Source: Estrella lausannensis
Lineage (GTDB): Bacteria > Chlamydiota > Chlamydiia > Chlamydiales > Criblamydiaceae
Direction of reading: 5' to 3'
Length of the DNA: 64,000 nucleotides
Assembly: GCF_900000175.1 (NCBI RefSeq)
Contig: NZ_CWGJ01000019.1
Location: forward strand, 1 to 64,000
Numbering within the stretch: the stretch's first letter is position 1; every line of letters begins with the position of its first letter. Below are positions 53,683-61,472 of this stretch, piece by piece. Made by a program: the position numbers and the translations under genes. The notes beneath the pieces were generated by a model. It was not told the origin of the DNA, searched no databases, and was given only the letters and a program-made list of their open reading frames with translations.

Positions 53683-53803
53683 AGAGACTGTTGACAGATT
53701 CGCTTACTCGGGATTCCCGGTTTTTTTGAACCAATTTTCGATTCTTTTTTAGGGATCAAAATAATCCCCAAAATCGACGAAATCCGCATCCGTTAACAGT
53801 CTC
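53683..53803. repeat. Family B palindromic element, long form
   Basis: AGAGACTGTTGACAGATTCG at the left faces CGCATCCGTTAACAGTCTC at the right. An inner inverted pair, TTTTCGATTC and GGGGATTATTTTG-type sequences around AGGGATCAAAATAATCCCC, makes it a nested palindrome of about 120 bp. The rest of the gap 53231-53848 shows only decayed open frame on the minus strand. Confidence 0.65.
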
Positions 53804-53848
53804 GTGAACTGAAGTGAGTCGACTCAAATAGTTATTTTAGGAGGAAAT

Positions 53849-54589
53849 ATGCAAGGAACAGGAACGTGGAGCCTAATAGGAAGTTTAGCCTGGAACACCT
53901 ATGAAACGGTCTCGGGATACTTCGCGGCCAAAGAGAAAGAAGATGAGGTGCCTCCCCCCGACACGTTTAAACTGAGAAATCCTCTTCTCACCGTCATTTC
54001 ATTCGGCCTGCTTCAATATAAGCCAAAAGGAACCAAAGTTCAGTTCATCCCCAATGCAATTGCGCTTCAAGATCCTGGCGTTCTTACCACAGCCACAAGA
54101 ACATGGAACTACTACTTCGACCCTAAAAAAGGGGCGGGTAAGGAGTATCTGGCGCAACTGAAAGAAGATTTCCGCCGGGCCATCGAATGGTACCAACCGG
54201 GCATAGAAGAACATGCGCGGCTAAGACCCATTTTCCTGGCTGCCAAAATGGGATTGGATAGCCTGTCTGTCACTTATGCCGGCAGTCTGGTGGAGTCGTT
54301 TGCGGATAGCTGTAAAGATATGATCGATACCGCACTGTCGCATCCAAAAGACCCTGTAGTGCCGCAGAGAGTTCTTTCCAAAAAAATTAAGGATCTTGTC
54401 AGCTTGGATGACGGAGCCATCATCTCCGGTCTTTTTCAGAAAATGGCGCAGGAACAGGGTCACATAAGCCCTCAAAAGGAGCTTCTCTGCAAAGCGACAG
54501 TGGATGCAGTGGATAAGCTAGTAGAAGGTAAAATTGCTGAACTGCAAAAGCAGATCGCCCAGCATATGGAAGAAGAGCTGACACTTTAG
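53849..54589 (+). CDS. Hypothetical protein with strong ribosome binding site
   Basis: A 246-aa protein, not recognised. There is no clear signal peptide; the N-terminus (GTWSLIGSLAWNTYETVSGY) is weakly hydrophobic. The middle has NPLLTVISFGLLQYKPKG, and the C-terminal half is helical with a coiled-coil-like end (DKLVEGKIAELQKQIAQHME). TAGGAGGAAAT before the ATG is one of the strongest ribosome binding sites in the window, and a 10-bp palindrome GAGTCGACTC lies at 53816-53825 upstream. Isolated gene between repeats. Function unknown. Confidence 0.6.
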   Translation: MQGTGTWSLIGSLAWNTYETVSGYFAAKEKEDEVPPPDTFKLRNPLLTVISFGLLQYKPKGTKVQFIPNAIALQDPGVLTTATRTWNYYFDPKKGAGKEYLAQLKEDFRRAIEWYQPGIEEHARLRPIFLAAKMGLDSLSVTYAGSLVESFADSCKDMIDTALSHPKDPVVPQRVLSKKIKDLVSLDDGAIISGLFQKMAQEQGHISPQKELLCKATVDAVDKLVEGKIAELQKQIAQHMEEELTL

Positions 54590-54632
54590 AGCCTGTTGCC
54601 GAAAGAGTCCTCTCAATTCTGTCAGGACTTGA

Positions 54633-54675
54633 CCCATCTCCAACTCTAGTCTTAGCAATCACAGGAGGAGATGGG
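54633..54675. terminator. Hairpin after the hypothetical gene, possible terminator
   Basis: CCCATCTCC pairs perfectly with GGAGATGGG across a 25-nt loop, about 45 nt after the stop codon of the gene ending at 54589. No T-tract follows; instead a family A element begins at 54678. A terminator role is possible on either strand. Confidence 0.35.
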
Positions 54676-54677
54676 TA

Positions 54678-54716
54678 TATACCGAAAGTGTCTCAAAATT
54701 TGAGATACTTTCGGAT
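54678..54716. repeat. Family A palindromic element, minimal form
   Basis: TATACCGAAAGTGTCTCAAA joined directly to TTTGAGATACTTTCGGATA, so the two ends meet with almost no loop. It is the shortest copy in the window. Confidence 0.85.
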
Positions 54717-54825
54717 ACGCTACAAACCGACAGAAACTGCATTCAATGAAGATCTTTTTGAAAGATTCCAAGAGACACAAATTCAGCATGCGTCGCTGCT
54801 GAGTTTGGCTATGGGAAACAGTCCC

Positions 54826-55479
54826 TTATTCATCCACTCCCGATTCGAAGTACTTGCCGATCTCTTCATCGAACATATTGACGTCCTCTTCAGGTCCGAT
54901 CTCACGTTCGATATTGACAATCTGCAATGTCTTGCTGTAAGGCTCAATGCGCTTATGCCAGTATTCCGATGTTCGTTGTCCCAGTTCGGCATTGAAGAAG
55001 AAGGCTGTCCCATCTTCTAAGATCATGGACTGGACATACATCGGATCATCCAATTTGACATAGAAACTGGTGAAGGTCACATGGACTTCTATGTTATTGG
55101 CAGAAAAAGGTCTGTTCGCTATCTGTCCGCGCAGGATGGAATTTTCGTTAATCCTCTTCAAATACCCTTCCACGATATCCACAAGAACGAACCTGGCTTC
55201 GCAAAGATCCGAGATTTGCTGGCTGGTAAAATCGAGCCTGAGCTTGTAGATACTGTCGTTGTAATACATGCGGGAGTCGTGCAGCTTCAGCTTGTACTGC
55301 TTCTTTAAGTCTCTCGCGTATGTCAGGACAATTTTTGTCATTTCCTCATTATCGACTCTATCTTGACAAACTTTATCCCAGGGACCGCCCAATCTCTGCT
55401 GATGCTGTCTTGTGGGGCGGCAGCTTGTCAAAGAAAGCGCTGTAATGACAAAAAGCGACAGTGCGATGAACCTTTTCAT
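54826..55479 (-). CDS. Putative lipoprotein, unknown function
   Basis: A 217-aa protein with a lipoprotein signal peptide: MKRF, a hydrophobic stretch ALSLFVITALS and the lipobox LTSC at residues 17-20. It should be processed by the LspA encoded at 28.9-29.4 kb and anchored by lipid to the inner or outer membrane. The mature part, about 197 residues, has mixed strands and helices (KLKLHDSRMYYNDSIYKLRL, IEVHVTFTSFYVKLDDPMY) and two more cysteines. The frame extends upstream to 55575, but only ATG 55479 (or 55491) places the signal peptide correctly. Family not recognised. Confidence 0.7.
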   Translation of the reverse strand: MKRFIALSLFVITALSLTSCRPTRQHQQRLGGPWDKVCQDRVDNEEMTKIVLTYARDLKKQYKLKLHDSRMYYNDSIYKLRLDFTSQQISDLCEARFVLVDIVEGYLKRINENSILRGQIANRPFSANNIEVHVTFTSFYVKLDDPMYVQSMILEDGTAFFFNAELGQRTSEYWHKRIEPYSKTLQIVNIEREIGPEEDVNMFDEEIGKYFESGVDE

Positions 55480-55578
55480 TGAGAAATCCATACTTCTAAG
55501 GTTAAGAAACTGTGTATATATCAAACAGAAACATTTACCCCCAAAGGATAATTTGATTACGAACCACCTCGCCAAGGT

Positions 55579-55725
55579 TATATCGAACGCGTCTTAAAAT
55601 TTAATTTTTTGACAAAGAGAAAGCTCCCCAGGATTGAACGCTGGCAAGTCACCTAATATTAGAAACATGAGGCGACTTGCCGCTTATCAACCCTGGGGAG
55701 CTTTCTCTTTGCCAAAAACCTAATT
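55579..55725. repeat. Family A palindromic element, long form with decayed right end
   Basis: TATATCGAACGCGTCTTAAA, then AAAGAGAAAGCTCCCCAGG facing CCTGGGGAGCTTTCTCTTT, with centre CAAGTCACCTAATATTAGAA and AGGCGACTTG. The inner arms pair over 19 bp although their sequence differs from other copies (CTCCCCAGG instead of CTCTCGCG). The right terminal TTTCGGTATA is lost. Confidence 0.8.
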
Positions 55726-55752
55726 CAGCAGGAGGTGGATATTGGCGTTTTG

Positions 55753-56712
55753 CTACAGGCTCTTGAATGCATTGTACTTTCTGTACCAATCCACAAACAG
55801 CGGAATTCCCTCTTCCAAATTGGTTTTGGGCTCAAACTGTAGCAACTGATGGCTTTTTTCGATGGAGGCATATGTCTCTTTAACATCCCCCTTTTGCGGG
55901 GAAGTAACGCGGATCTTTGCTTTTTGTCCAACAGCACTCTCTAAAATTTGAATAAAGCGCATTAGAGCGACAGGCCTGTGGTTTCCGAGATTAAAAATTT
56001 CAAACCCGCCCGGAAGATCCATGGCTTTAATCACTCCTTCGATGATGTCGTCGATGTAGGTGAAATCGCGCATCTGGTCTTCGCCAAACACGTCGATAGG
56101 AATGCCTTTGACAATCTTATCGGTAAAAGAGTAGTAGGCCATGTCGGGTCTGCCAAAGGGACCGTATACAGTGAAAAAGCGGAGGCCGATGGCCGAAATG
56201 CCATAGAGGTGATGATACGTTCTTGCCATCAGCTCGTTGCACTTTTTTGTCACCCCGTAGAAACTGGCCTGTTGGTCAGTTGCGTCCGTTTCATCAAAGG
56301 GCACTTTCGTATTCAAACCGTAAACGGAAGAGGATGAGGCAAATAGCAATTTAATCTCAGGATGATCCTTCAACACCTCCAGAATCGATAAAAAACCGTT
56401 AATGTTCGCGTCGATGTAAGCTTTGGGATTGAGCAGGGAAAAGCGGACACCGGCCTGAGCTGCCATGTGCAGAATGTGTGTCGGCCTAAACTCTTTGATT
56501 AAAGCTGTCAGAAGGGTGACATCCTGTATATCTCCTTCCACGCAGCGGATATCTTGAAGATCCGCTATTCTCGCCCTTTTCAGGTTCGAGTCGTAGTAGT
56601 CGTTAAAATTGTCGATTCCCATCAAGGAATCACCAAGCTCCTTCAACTTTTTGGCCAGGTGGTATCCGATAAATCCTGCCATGCCGGTAATTAAAACACG
56701 TCTGTTTGCCAT
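55753..56712 (-). CDS. NAD-dependent sugar epimerase, UDP-glucuronate 4-epimerase type
   Basis: A 319-aa short-chain-type epimerase. The NAD loop is ITGMAGFIGYHLAKKL, followed by IDNFNDYYDSNLKRAR (typical of UDP-glucuronate 4-epimerases), HMAAQAGVRFSL, FASSSSVYG and the catalytic Tyr-x3-Lys in SFYGVTKKCNE. RFFTVYGPFGRPDMAYYSF also matches this group. It should turn UDP-glucuronate into UDP-galacturonate in the cytosol. The frame extends to 57039 but would overlap the divergent oxidase gene; MANRRVLITG at 56712 is the natural start, with ATGs at 56718 and 56721 also possible. It lies at the left border of the glycan locus. Confidence 0.88.
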   Translation of the reverse strand: MANRRVLITGMAGFIGYHLAKKLKELGDSLMGIDNFNDYYDSNLKRARIADLQDIRCVEGDIQDVTLLTALIKEFRPTHILHMAAQAGVRFSLLNPKAYIDANINGFLSILEVLKDHPEIKLLFASSSSVYGLNTKVPFDETDATDQQASFYGVTKKCNELMARTYHHLYGISAIGLRFFTVYGPFGRPDMAYYSFTDKIVKGIPIDVFGEDQMRDFTYIDDIIEGVIKAMDLPGGFEIFNLGNHRPVALMRFIQILESAVGQKAKIRVTSPQKGDVKETYASIEKSHQLLQFEPKTNLEEGIPLFVDWYRKYNAFKSL

Positions 56713-56741
56713 AAGCATCATCCAATGAAAAGTTAGGGAGA

Positions 56742-56765
56742 ATATACCGAAAGCATACCAAAAGG
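56742..56765. repeat. Family A half end
   Basis: ATATACCGAAAGCATACCAAAA: a single left end without partner, 30 bp upstream of the epimerase start codon. Confidence 0.5.
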
Positions 56766-56876
56766 GAGAGAAGAAGATCAGGAAAAAGAACCTAACCCGC
56801 TTAAATTTGCTCTTGTTTCCTAAGCGAAATCCCCTGTATGTTCTTTCCCGTAAAGAGCCGCCGTATAAGTGCGGCT

Positions 56877-56925
56877 TATACCGAACGCGTCTCAAAATCC
56901 GGGATTTTGAGACGCTTTCGGTATA
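56877..56925. repeat. Family A palindromic element, short form, directly before dprE1
   Basis: TATACCGAACGCGTCTCAAA pairs with TTTTGAGACGCTTTCGGTATA around TCCGGGA. Nearly perfect 22-bp arms. It ends 3 bp before the ATG at 56929, so it forms the whole 5' leader of the following gene and would hide or replace a ribosome binding site. Confidence 0.92.
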
Positions 56926-56928
56926 AAG

Positions 56929-58287
56929 ATGAAACCAAACTCCGCTGACACAATGGGAAAACTGAAGAAAGAGATAGCCGGCTGGGGCGGCATGGCTAAA
57001 GGGGAGACCTGCCTCTTCCGCCCGGAAAAGATCGAGCACATCCTCCGCGGCTCCCCCCTGTTCTCGGCAAGAGGACTTGGCAGGAGCTATGGCGATGCCT
57101 CCTTGAATACCGGAGGAGAGGTCATCCTCATGGAGCGCCTGAACCGCTTATTAAGCTTTAACGCCGAAAATCACGTTTTGAAGGCGGAGGCGGGCGCAAC
57201 CATCCGCGATATCGTAGAGACTTTTAGCACAAAAGGCTACTTTGTGCCGGTCACCCCGGGAACTAAGGAAGCGACCCTCGGAGGGTGCCTTGCCGCGGAT
57301 GCCCACGGAAAAAATCATCACGCCGACGGATCTTTCTCCGACCATGTTTTAGAGTTTGAGCTGATGCTGCCGGACGGCACCAAAAGAAGGGTCCGGCGCC
57401 AGGATGAGGAACTTTTTTACGCGACAGCAGGCGGCATGGGGCTGACGGGCGTTATCACGGAAGTGACCCTTAAGCTTTTGCCTGTCGAAACCCCTTTCAT
57501 CAAAGTGCTCAACACTCCTTTTGAATCACTCACTTGCCTAATCAAAAAATTAAACGAATCATCCGATGCAGCCCGCTATTCTGTTGCCTGGCTAGATCTT
57601 CTGTCTTTTAAGAATGACAAGGTAAACAGCATCCTGATCGAAGGCGATCACGCAAAACGTGGCGAACTTCCGGACAAACTGAAGAGCAAAGAAGCCAAGC
57701 CCATATCCATTCCCTTTTCATTCCCCTCGCTCGCTCTGAACAGAACAACACAGAAGCTCTTCAACAAAATCTATTTTTATCAGCAGAAGAAAAAGGGCGC
57801 TCCATTTTTCTGCCACTACAACCCCTTTTTCTATCCTCTCGACCGGATTGGAAACTGGAACCGGATGTATGGTTCAAGAGGTTTTTACCAGTACCAGTTT
57901 GTTGTGCCTGAAGCGAACGCAGAAGAGGCACTGAGAGACATTTTAGCGCATCTGACAGCTGCACGCTGCCCCGTCTATCTGGCCGTTCTCAAAAAATTTG
58001 GCAAGAAAAACCCTGGCTATCTTTCCTTCCCCATGGAAGGGTTTACCCTCGCCATGGACATACCGGGAAATCAGCCTGATCTGTTCCATTTACTCTGCCA
58101 GCTCGATCTCATCGTCATGAAAAACCACGGAAGAGTCTACCTGGCTAAAGATTTCCACGTCACTCCTGACGTTTTCCGCGCCATGTATCCCGATTACACG
58201 CGCTTTTTAGCCGTTAAAAGAAAAGTGGACCCGGCAAATCTGATTCAAACAGACCTCGCCAGACGTCTTAGGATCGGTGAGCAATGA
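56929..58287 (+). CDS. dprE1: DprE1-like FAD oxidase (decaprenylphosphoryl-beta-D-ribose 2'-oxidase)
   Basis: A 452-aa flavoprotein of the VAO/GlcD type. The FAD-binding part has SARGLGRSYGDASLN, VTPGTKEATLGGCLAADAHG and GKNHHADGSFSDHV, closely matching the PGT...GG...HGKNHH...GSF block of mycobacterial DprE1. It oxidises the 2'-OH of polyprenylphosphoryl-ribose to the keto form; DprE2 then reduces it to arabinose. At LSFPMEGFTLAMDIP the position I expect for the benzothiazinone-target Cys387 of M. tuberculosis appears to be Ala. Start: the ATG at 56929 follows a palindromic repeat directly, with no ribosome binding site; the ATG at 56953 (MGKLKKEI) is an alternative. It overlaps dprE2 by 4 nt. 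Confidence 0.88.
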   Translation: MKPNSADTMGKLKKEIAGWGGMAKGETCLFRPEKIEHILRGSPLFSARGLGRSYGDASLNTGGEVILMERLNRLLSFNAENHVLKAEAGATIRDIVETFSTKGYFVPVTPGTKEATLGGCLAADAHGKNHHADGSFSDHVLEFELMLPDGTKRRVRRQDEELFYATAGGMGLTGVITEVTLKLLPVETPFIKVLNTPFESLTCLIKKLNESSDAARYSVAWLDLLSFKNDKVNSILIEGDHAKRGELPDKLKSKEAKPISIPFSFPSLALNRTTQKLFNKIYFYQQKKKGAPFFCHYNPFFYPLDRIGNWNRMYGSRGFYQYQFVVPEANAEEALRDILAHLTAARCPVYLAVLKKFGKKNPGYLSFPMEGFTLAMDIPGNQPDLFHLLCQLDLIVMKNHGRVYLAKDFHVTPDVFRAMYPDYTRFLAVKRKVDPANLIQTDLARRLRIGEQ

Positions 58288-59024
58288 GCCAAGGAACCGT
58301 CTTGATCTTGGGTGCCACTTCCGCGATAGCCAGAGGGGCTGCCGAAGAGTTCGCCAAAAGAAAACACCCCCTTGTTTTAGCGTCCAGGGACTTAAAAGAA
58401 CTCTCCCGCATAGCCAGCGACCTGCAGATTCGCTACAACGTACCCGTGACAACACTCCCCTTCCAAGCGGAAAACACAAGCAGCCATCCCGCGTTTTTCG
58501 ATTCCCTGTTTTTTAAAGAGAAGGCAATTCAAGGAGCGGTGATCGCCTTTGGAGATCTGGGAGGTAAGATCGATCTGATGAATTTCGCCGACCAGGAGAA
58601 GACCATCCGTATTAACTTCATCGGAGCCGCCTCCGCGCTATCGCTGATAGCTGCACGCCTCGCCCAAAAAAAGGAGGGGTTCCTCATCGGCATCACATCG
58701 GTTGCCGGCGACCGGGGAAGACAAAGCAATTTCATCTATGGATCTGCCAAGGGCGCCCTTTCCATCTATCTGGACGGGCTAAGAAATAAACTTTATCCTG
58801 AAGGCGTCCATGTCATGACTGTAAAGCCGGGTTTTGTCGACACTGCCATGACCTTCGGCCTGCCCGGTCTTTTTCTTGTCGCCAATCCAAAAGAAGTAGG
58901 CAAAAAAATTGTTCGTGCCTTGGATAAGAAAAAAAATGTGGTCTATATCCCCGGTTTCTGGAAAGCGATCATGGCAGTCATCAAAGCGGTACCGGAGCGT
59001 ATATTCAAAAGGATGAGGCTCTAG
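58284..59024 (+). CDS. dprE2: DprE2-like short-chain dehydrogenase (keto-ribose reductase)
   Basis: A 246-aa SDR enzyme. The NAD(P) loop is LILGATSAIARGAAEEF, and the active site has ITSVAGDRGRQSNFIYGSAK, with Ser, Tyr and Lys of the catalytic triad; the VAG-R-x-x-x-x-SNF-x-YG-S pattern matches mycobacterial DprE2. VKPGFVDTAMTFGLPG follows, as in that family. It reduces polyprenylphosphoryl-2-keto-ribose to polyprenylphosphoryl-D-arabinose, working with DprE1, with which it overlaps (ATGA). Five bases separate its stop from the HAD gene, so all belong to one operon. Confidence 0.88.
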   Translation: MSQGTVLILGATSAIARGAAEEFAKRKHPLVLASRDLKELSRIASDLQIRYNVPVTTLPFQAENTSSHPAFFDSLFFKEKAIQGAVIAFGDLGGKIDLMNFADQEKTIRINFIGAASALSLIAARLAQKKEGFLIGITSVAGDRGRQSNFIYGSAKGALSIYLDGLRNKLYPEGVHVMTVKPGFVDTAMTFGLPGLFLVANPKEVGKKIVRALDKKKNVVYIPGFWKAIMAVIKAVPERIFKRMRL

Positions 59025-59029
59025 AGAGG

Positions 59030-59629
59030 ATGAAGAAAGAAACCATCGCCTGCTTTGATTTTGACGGCACGATCACCCGCTCCGACTCTCTTCTCCCTTT
59101 TCTCATTTTCTCCTCAGGGATCGCAAAAACAATCGGATACCTCCTACTCGAGCTTCCCGCTCTAATGGGGTACGCCTTTAAAATGTATGACAGGCAACAG
59201 GTCAAAGAAGCAGTGCTCAGACGCTTTTTCAGAGGCATACCTGAAGAGAAGATGCTCGGCATGTGCCGCGACTATGCTCACAATGAGCTTCCAAAGCAGG
59301 TCAAAAAAGAGGCGTTGGAGGCAATCAGCAAGCATAAAGCGCGAGGCGACCGGCTTATTTTAATTTCAGCGTCCATCGACGCCTATCTGAAGCCCTGGGC
59401 TGATGCTGCCGGATTCGATTGCCTGCTTTCATCAAGACTTGAATTCAAAGAAGGCGCTGTGACCGGCAATCTGGTCGGTAAAAATTGCCGGGCGGAGGAG
59501 AAAGTAGCGAGACTGAAGAATCTTTTGGGAGATTTAGAGCGCTTTGAGATCTATGCCTACGGCGACAGCCGGGGCGACAAGGAGCTTCTGGAATCTGCCG
59601 ACCATCCCTACTACAGGACCTTTCAGTAA
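59030..59629 (+). CDS. HAD-IB phosphatase, probable phosphoribosyl-polyprenyl-phosphate phosphatase
   Basis: A 199-aa SerB-like HAD hydrolase. Motif I is CFDFDGTITRSDSLLPF with both catalytic Asp, motif II LILISASIDAYLKPW, the Lys region in KEGAVTGNLVGKNCRAEEKV, and motif IV YAYGDSRGDKELLESAD. In many bacteria a domain like this is fused to, or sits beside, the UbiA-type phosphoribosyl-polyprenyl-phosphate synthase, and here that gene follows after one base. The likely role is removal of the 5-phosphate from polyprenylphosphoryl-5-phosphoribose before DprE1 acts; this rests on context and is not proven. The protein is cytosolic. Confidence 0.85.
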   Translation: MKKETIACFDFDGTITRSDSLLPFLIFSSGIAKTIGYLLLELPALMGYAFKMYDRQQVKEAVLRRFFRGIPEEKMLGMCRDYAHNELPKQVKKEALEAISKHKARGDRLILISASIDAYLKPWADAAGFDCLLSSRLEFKEGAVTGNLVGKNCRAEEKVARLKNLLGDLERFEIYAYGDSRGDKELLESADHPYYRTFQ

Positions 59630-59630
59630 G

Positions 59631-60506
59631 ATGCAAAAAAAAATTCATGCCCTAATCCGCCTCATCAGACCCAAGCAATGGGTGAAAAACATCTTTGTCT
59701 TCACCGGAGTGCTGTTTGGTGAAGTGCACCGGATGGAGGAGACTCTTCTTTTGGCATTGCTTGCCGCCCTCTCTTTTTGCCTCATATCAAGCGCTGTCTA
59801 CACCTTCAACGACCTGATCGACAAAGAGCAAGATAAGCGCCACCCCAAAAAGAAATTGAGACCGCTAGCTAGCGGAGAGGTTACAAACAGCGAAGCCGCT
59901 CTCCTGATCGCGGCTCTGACCACTTTAAGCTTCACTATCGGGTCGATAGTCTCCTCTCTTACCTTAACTTTGCTAGTGTCCTATGCCTTCATCAACATCC
60001 TCTATACGCTCTACTTAAAAAACGTCGTCATCTTGGATGTGTTCTGCATTGCCTCCGGATTCATGCTACGCATCCTTGCCGGTACCGCCGGCATTGGCAT
60101 TCCCCCTTCAAAATGGCTTCTGCTCTGCGGCATGATGATCACCCTCTTTCTCGGATTCACCAAAAGGAAAGCGGAAATCTTGCAGCTTAAAAGCGCCATG
60201 CGCGAGCACCGCAAGGTATTGATGTCTTACGACTCCATTTTCCTAGATGAACTGATCGGTATCACAGCCGCCTCCGTCATCATCGCCTACAGTCTCTATA
60301 CCATGAATGACGAGACGATCCGCATCCACCACACCGAAAACTTAATCTACACGGTACCCTTCGTCGTTTTTGCCCTGTTCCGCTACCTCTACCTGATCAA
60401 CAGTAAACAGAGCGGTGGAGACCCAACCAACGACTTAATCTCAGACAAACAGATCATGGCATCGGTCGGTTTATTCACTCTATTGACATTCTACCTAGTG
60501 CATTGA
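59631..60506 (+). CDS. UbiA-family phosphoribosyl-polyprenyl-phosphate synthase (Rv3806c-like)
   Basis: A 291-aa inner-membrane transferase with about eight membrane segments. It starts with RPKQWVKNIFVFTGVLFGE, typical of decaprenyl-phosphate phosphoribosyltransferases. The first Asp-rich motif is NDLIDKEQDKRHPKKKLRPL, matching the NDxxDxxxDRxHPxKxxRP pattern of that group, and LDVFCIASGFMLRILAG is the second conserved region. It joins PRPP to polyprenyl phosphate, the entry step to polyprenylphosphoryl-arabinose. The longer frame from 59544 lies inside the HAD gene; ATG 59631 follows its stop by one base. Confidence 0.9.
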   Translation: MQKKIHALIRLIRPKQWVKNIFVFTGVLFGEVHRMEETLLLALLAALSFCLISSAVYTFNDLIDKEQDKRHPKKKLRPLASGEVTNSEAALLIAALTTLSFTIGSIVSSLTLTLLVSYAFINILYTLYLKNVVILDVFCIASGFMLRILAGTAGIGIPPSKWLLLCGMMITLFLGFTKRKAEILQLKSAMREHRKVLMSYDSIFLDELIGITAASVIIAYSLYTMNDETIRIHHTENLIYTVPFVVFALFRYLYLINSKQSGGDPTNDLISDKQIMASVGLFTLLTFYLVH

Positions 60507-60508
60507 TC

Positions 60509-61462
60509 ATGGAATTTCTCTATAAAACGACTGCTCTCATCAAAAGATTTCTGATGAGCCGCCTCTGCATGGGGCTTTTAATGACTCTGACGGCCGTTGG
60601 CTACTTGGCGCTGGCCCTCTCCAACGGGATGGATGCCTTGACAGAAGGCATCAGGGAGGTGGGCATCACCAATATTTTGCTCCTCTCCGCTCTCTCCTTC
60701 CTCTCGTGGTTCGTCCGTTTTGGGCGATGGCGCATGTTTTTTAGCCATTTGGAACTCTCTGTTCCCATGCGGGATGATCTTGCGATCTACTTTGCCGGAT
60801 TTTCCATGACGATGACTCCTGCCAAGTCAGGAGAGGCTGTCCGTTCTTTGTTTCTTGCCAAGCACGGCATCTCCTATAAGGAGAGCCTGGCAGTGCTTGT
60901 CGCTGAACGCTTCTCGGACTTTGCCTCGCTAGCCTTCCTCGCACTCTCAGGCCTCTTTCTATTTCCCAAGGCCAAGGAAGCGGTTGCCATTATAGTCCTC
61001 TTTTTAGCGCTTGTGTTTCTTCTCTTGCGCTTTCGCCTCGATCGCCTTTTTATCCACTTCTTTTACAGAAGCGCTGAATCTGAGAACAAAGAACAAGACA
61101 AAAGCTCATTTCAGGCTTGTACCAAGAAGCTGCTCGACTTTAAAATATTTCTCGGGGGGTTGATTCTCGGATGTGTCGCCTGGGGAGTGGAAGGGGTTTC
61201 TCTCTTTGTTATCCTTCAATCTTTAGGTGAGGGCATCTCCCTCTTACAATCGGTATTCGCCTTTTCCTTCAGCCTTCTGATCGGCGCAGTCACTCTGCTT
61301 CCGGGAGGTGTGGGCGGAACGGAAGCCTCCCTCTACGAAATCCTCACCCATTTTGGAGCCGTCGAATCGGCCGCCTCTTTAGCGACGATTTTGATCCGTC
61401 TGCTCACACTGTGGCTGTCGATTGCTGTAGGATCAATCGCCGCTCATTTTGTGACAAAATAG
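60509..61462 (+). CDS. UPF0104/LPG-synthase-TM-type membrane protein, possible flippase
   Basis: A 317-aa inner-membrane protein with about eight hydrophobic segments. AIYFAGFSMTMTPAKSGEAV (about residues 92-111) and LLPGGVGGTEASLYEIL (about 270-286) are the two signatures of the lysylphosphatidylglycerol-synthase TM/AglD-like family. Several members belong to glycan or lipid-linked sugar loci, where flipping of lipid-linked precursors has been proposed. Right after the UbiA-type gene (ATG two bases after its stop), it could move polyprenylphosphoryl-arabinose across the membrane; this is inference. A TTG at 60503 is an alternative start. Confidence 0.82.
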   Translation: MEFLYKTTALIKRFLMSRLCMGLLMTLTAVGYLALALSNGMDALTEGIREVGITNILLLSALSFLSWFVRFGRWRMFFSHLELSVPMRDDLAIYFAGFSMTMTPAKSGEAVRSLFLAKHGISYKESLAVLVAERFSDFASLAFLALSGLFLFPKAKEAVAIIVLFLALVFLLLRFRLDRLFIHFFYRSAESENKEQDKSSFQACTKKLLDFKIFLGGLILGCVAWGVEGVSLFVILQSLGEGISLLQSVFAFSFSLLIGAVTLLPGGVGGTEASLYEILTHFGAVESAASLATILIRLLTLWLSIAVGSIAAHFVTK

Positions 61463-61472
61463 TTTACAGCTT

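Noticed and set aside
53448-53789. 113-codon minus-strand frame between hemF and the next gene
   Set aside because: Its beginning runs through the family B palindrome and no ribosome binding site is present. The part NHIVCSSLFGSREMLRLIDA looks protein-like and might be a gene remnant, but I cannot identify it.
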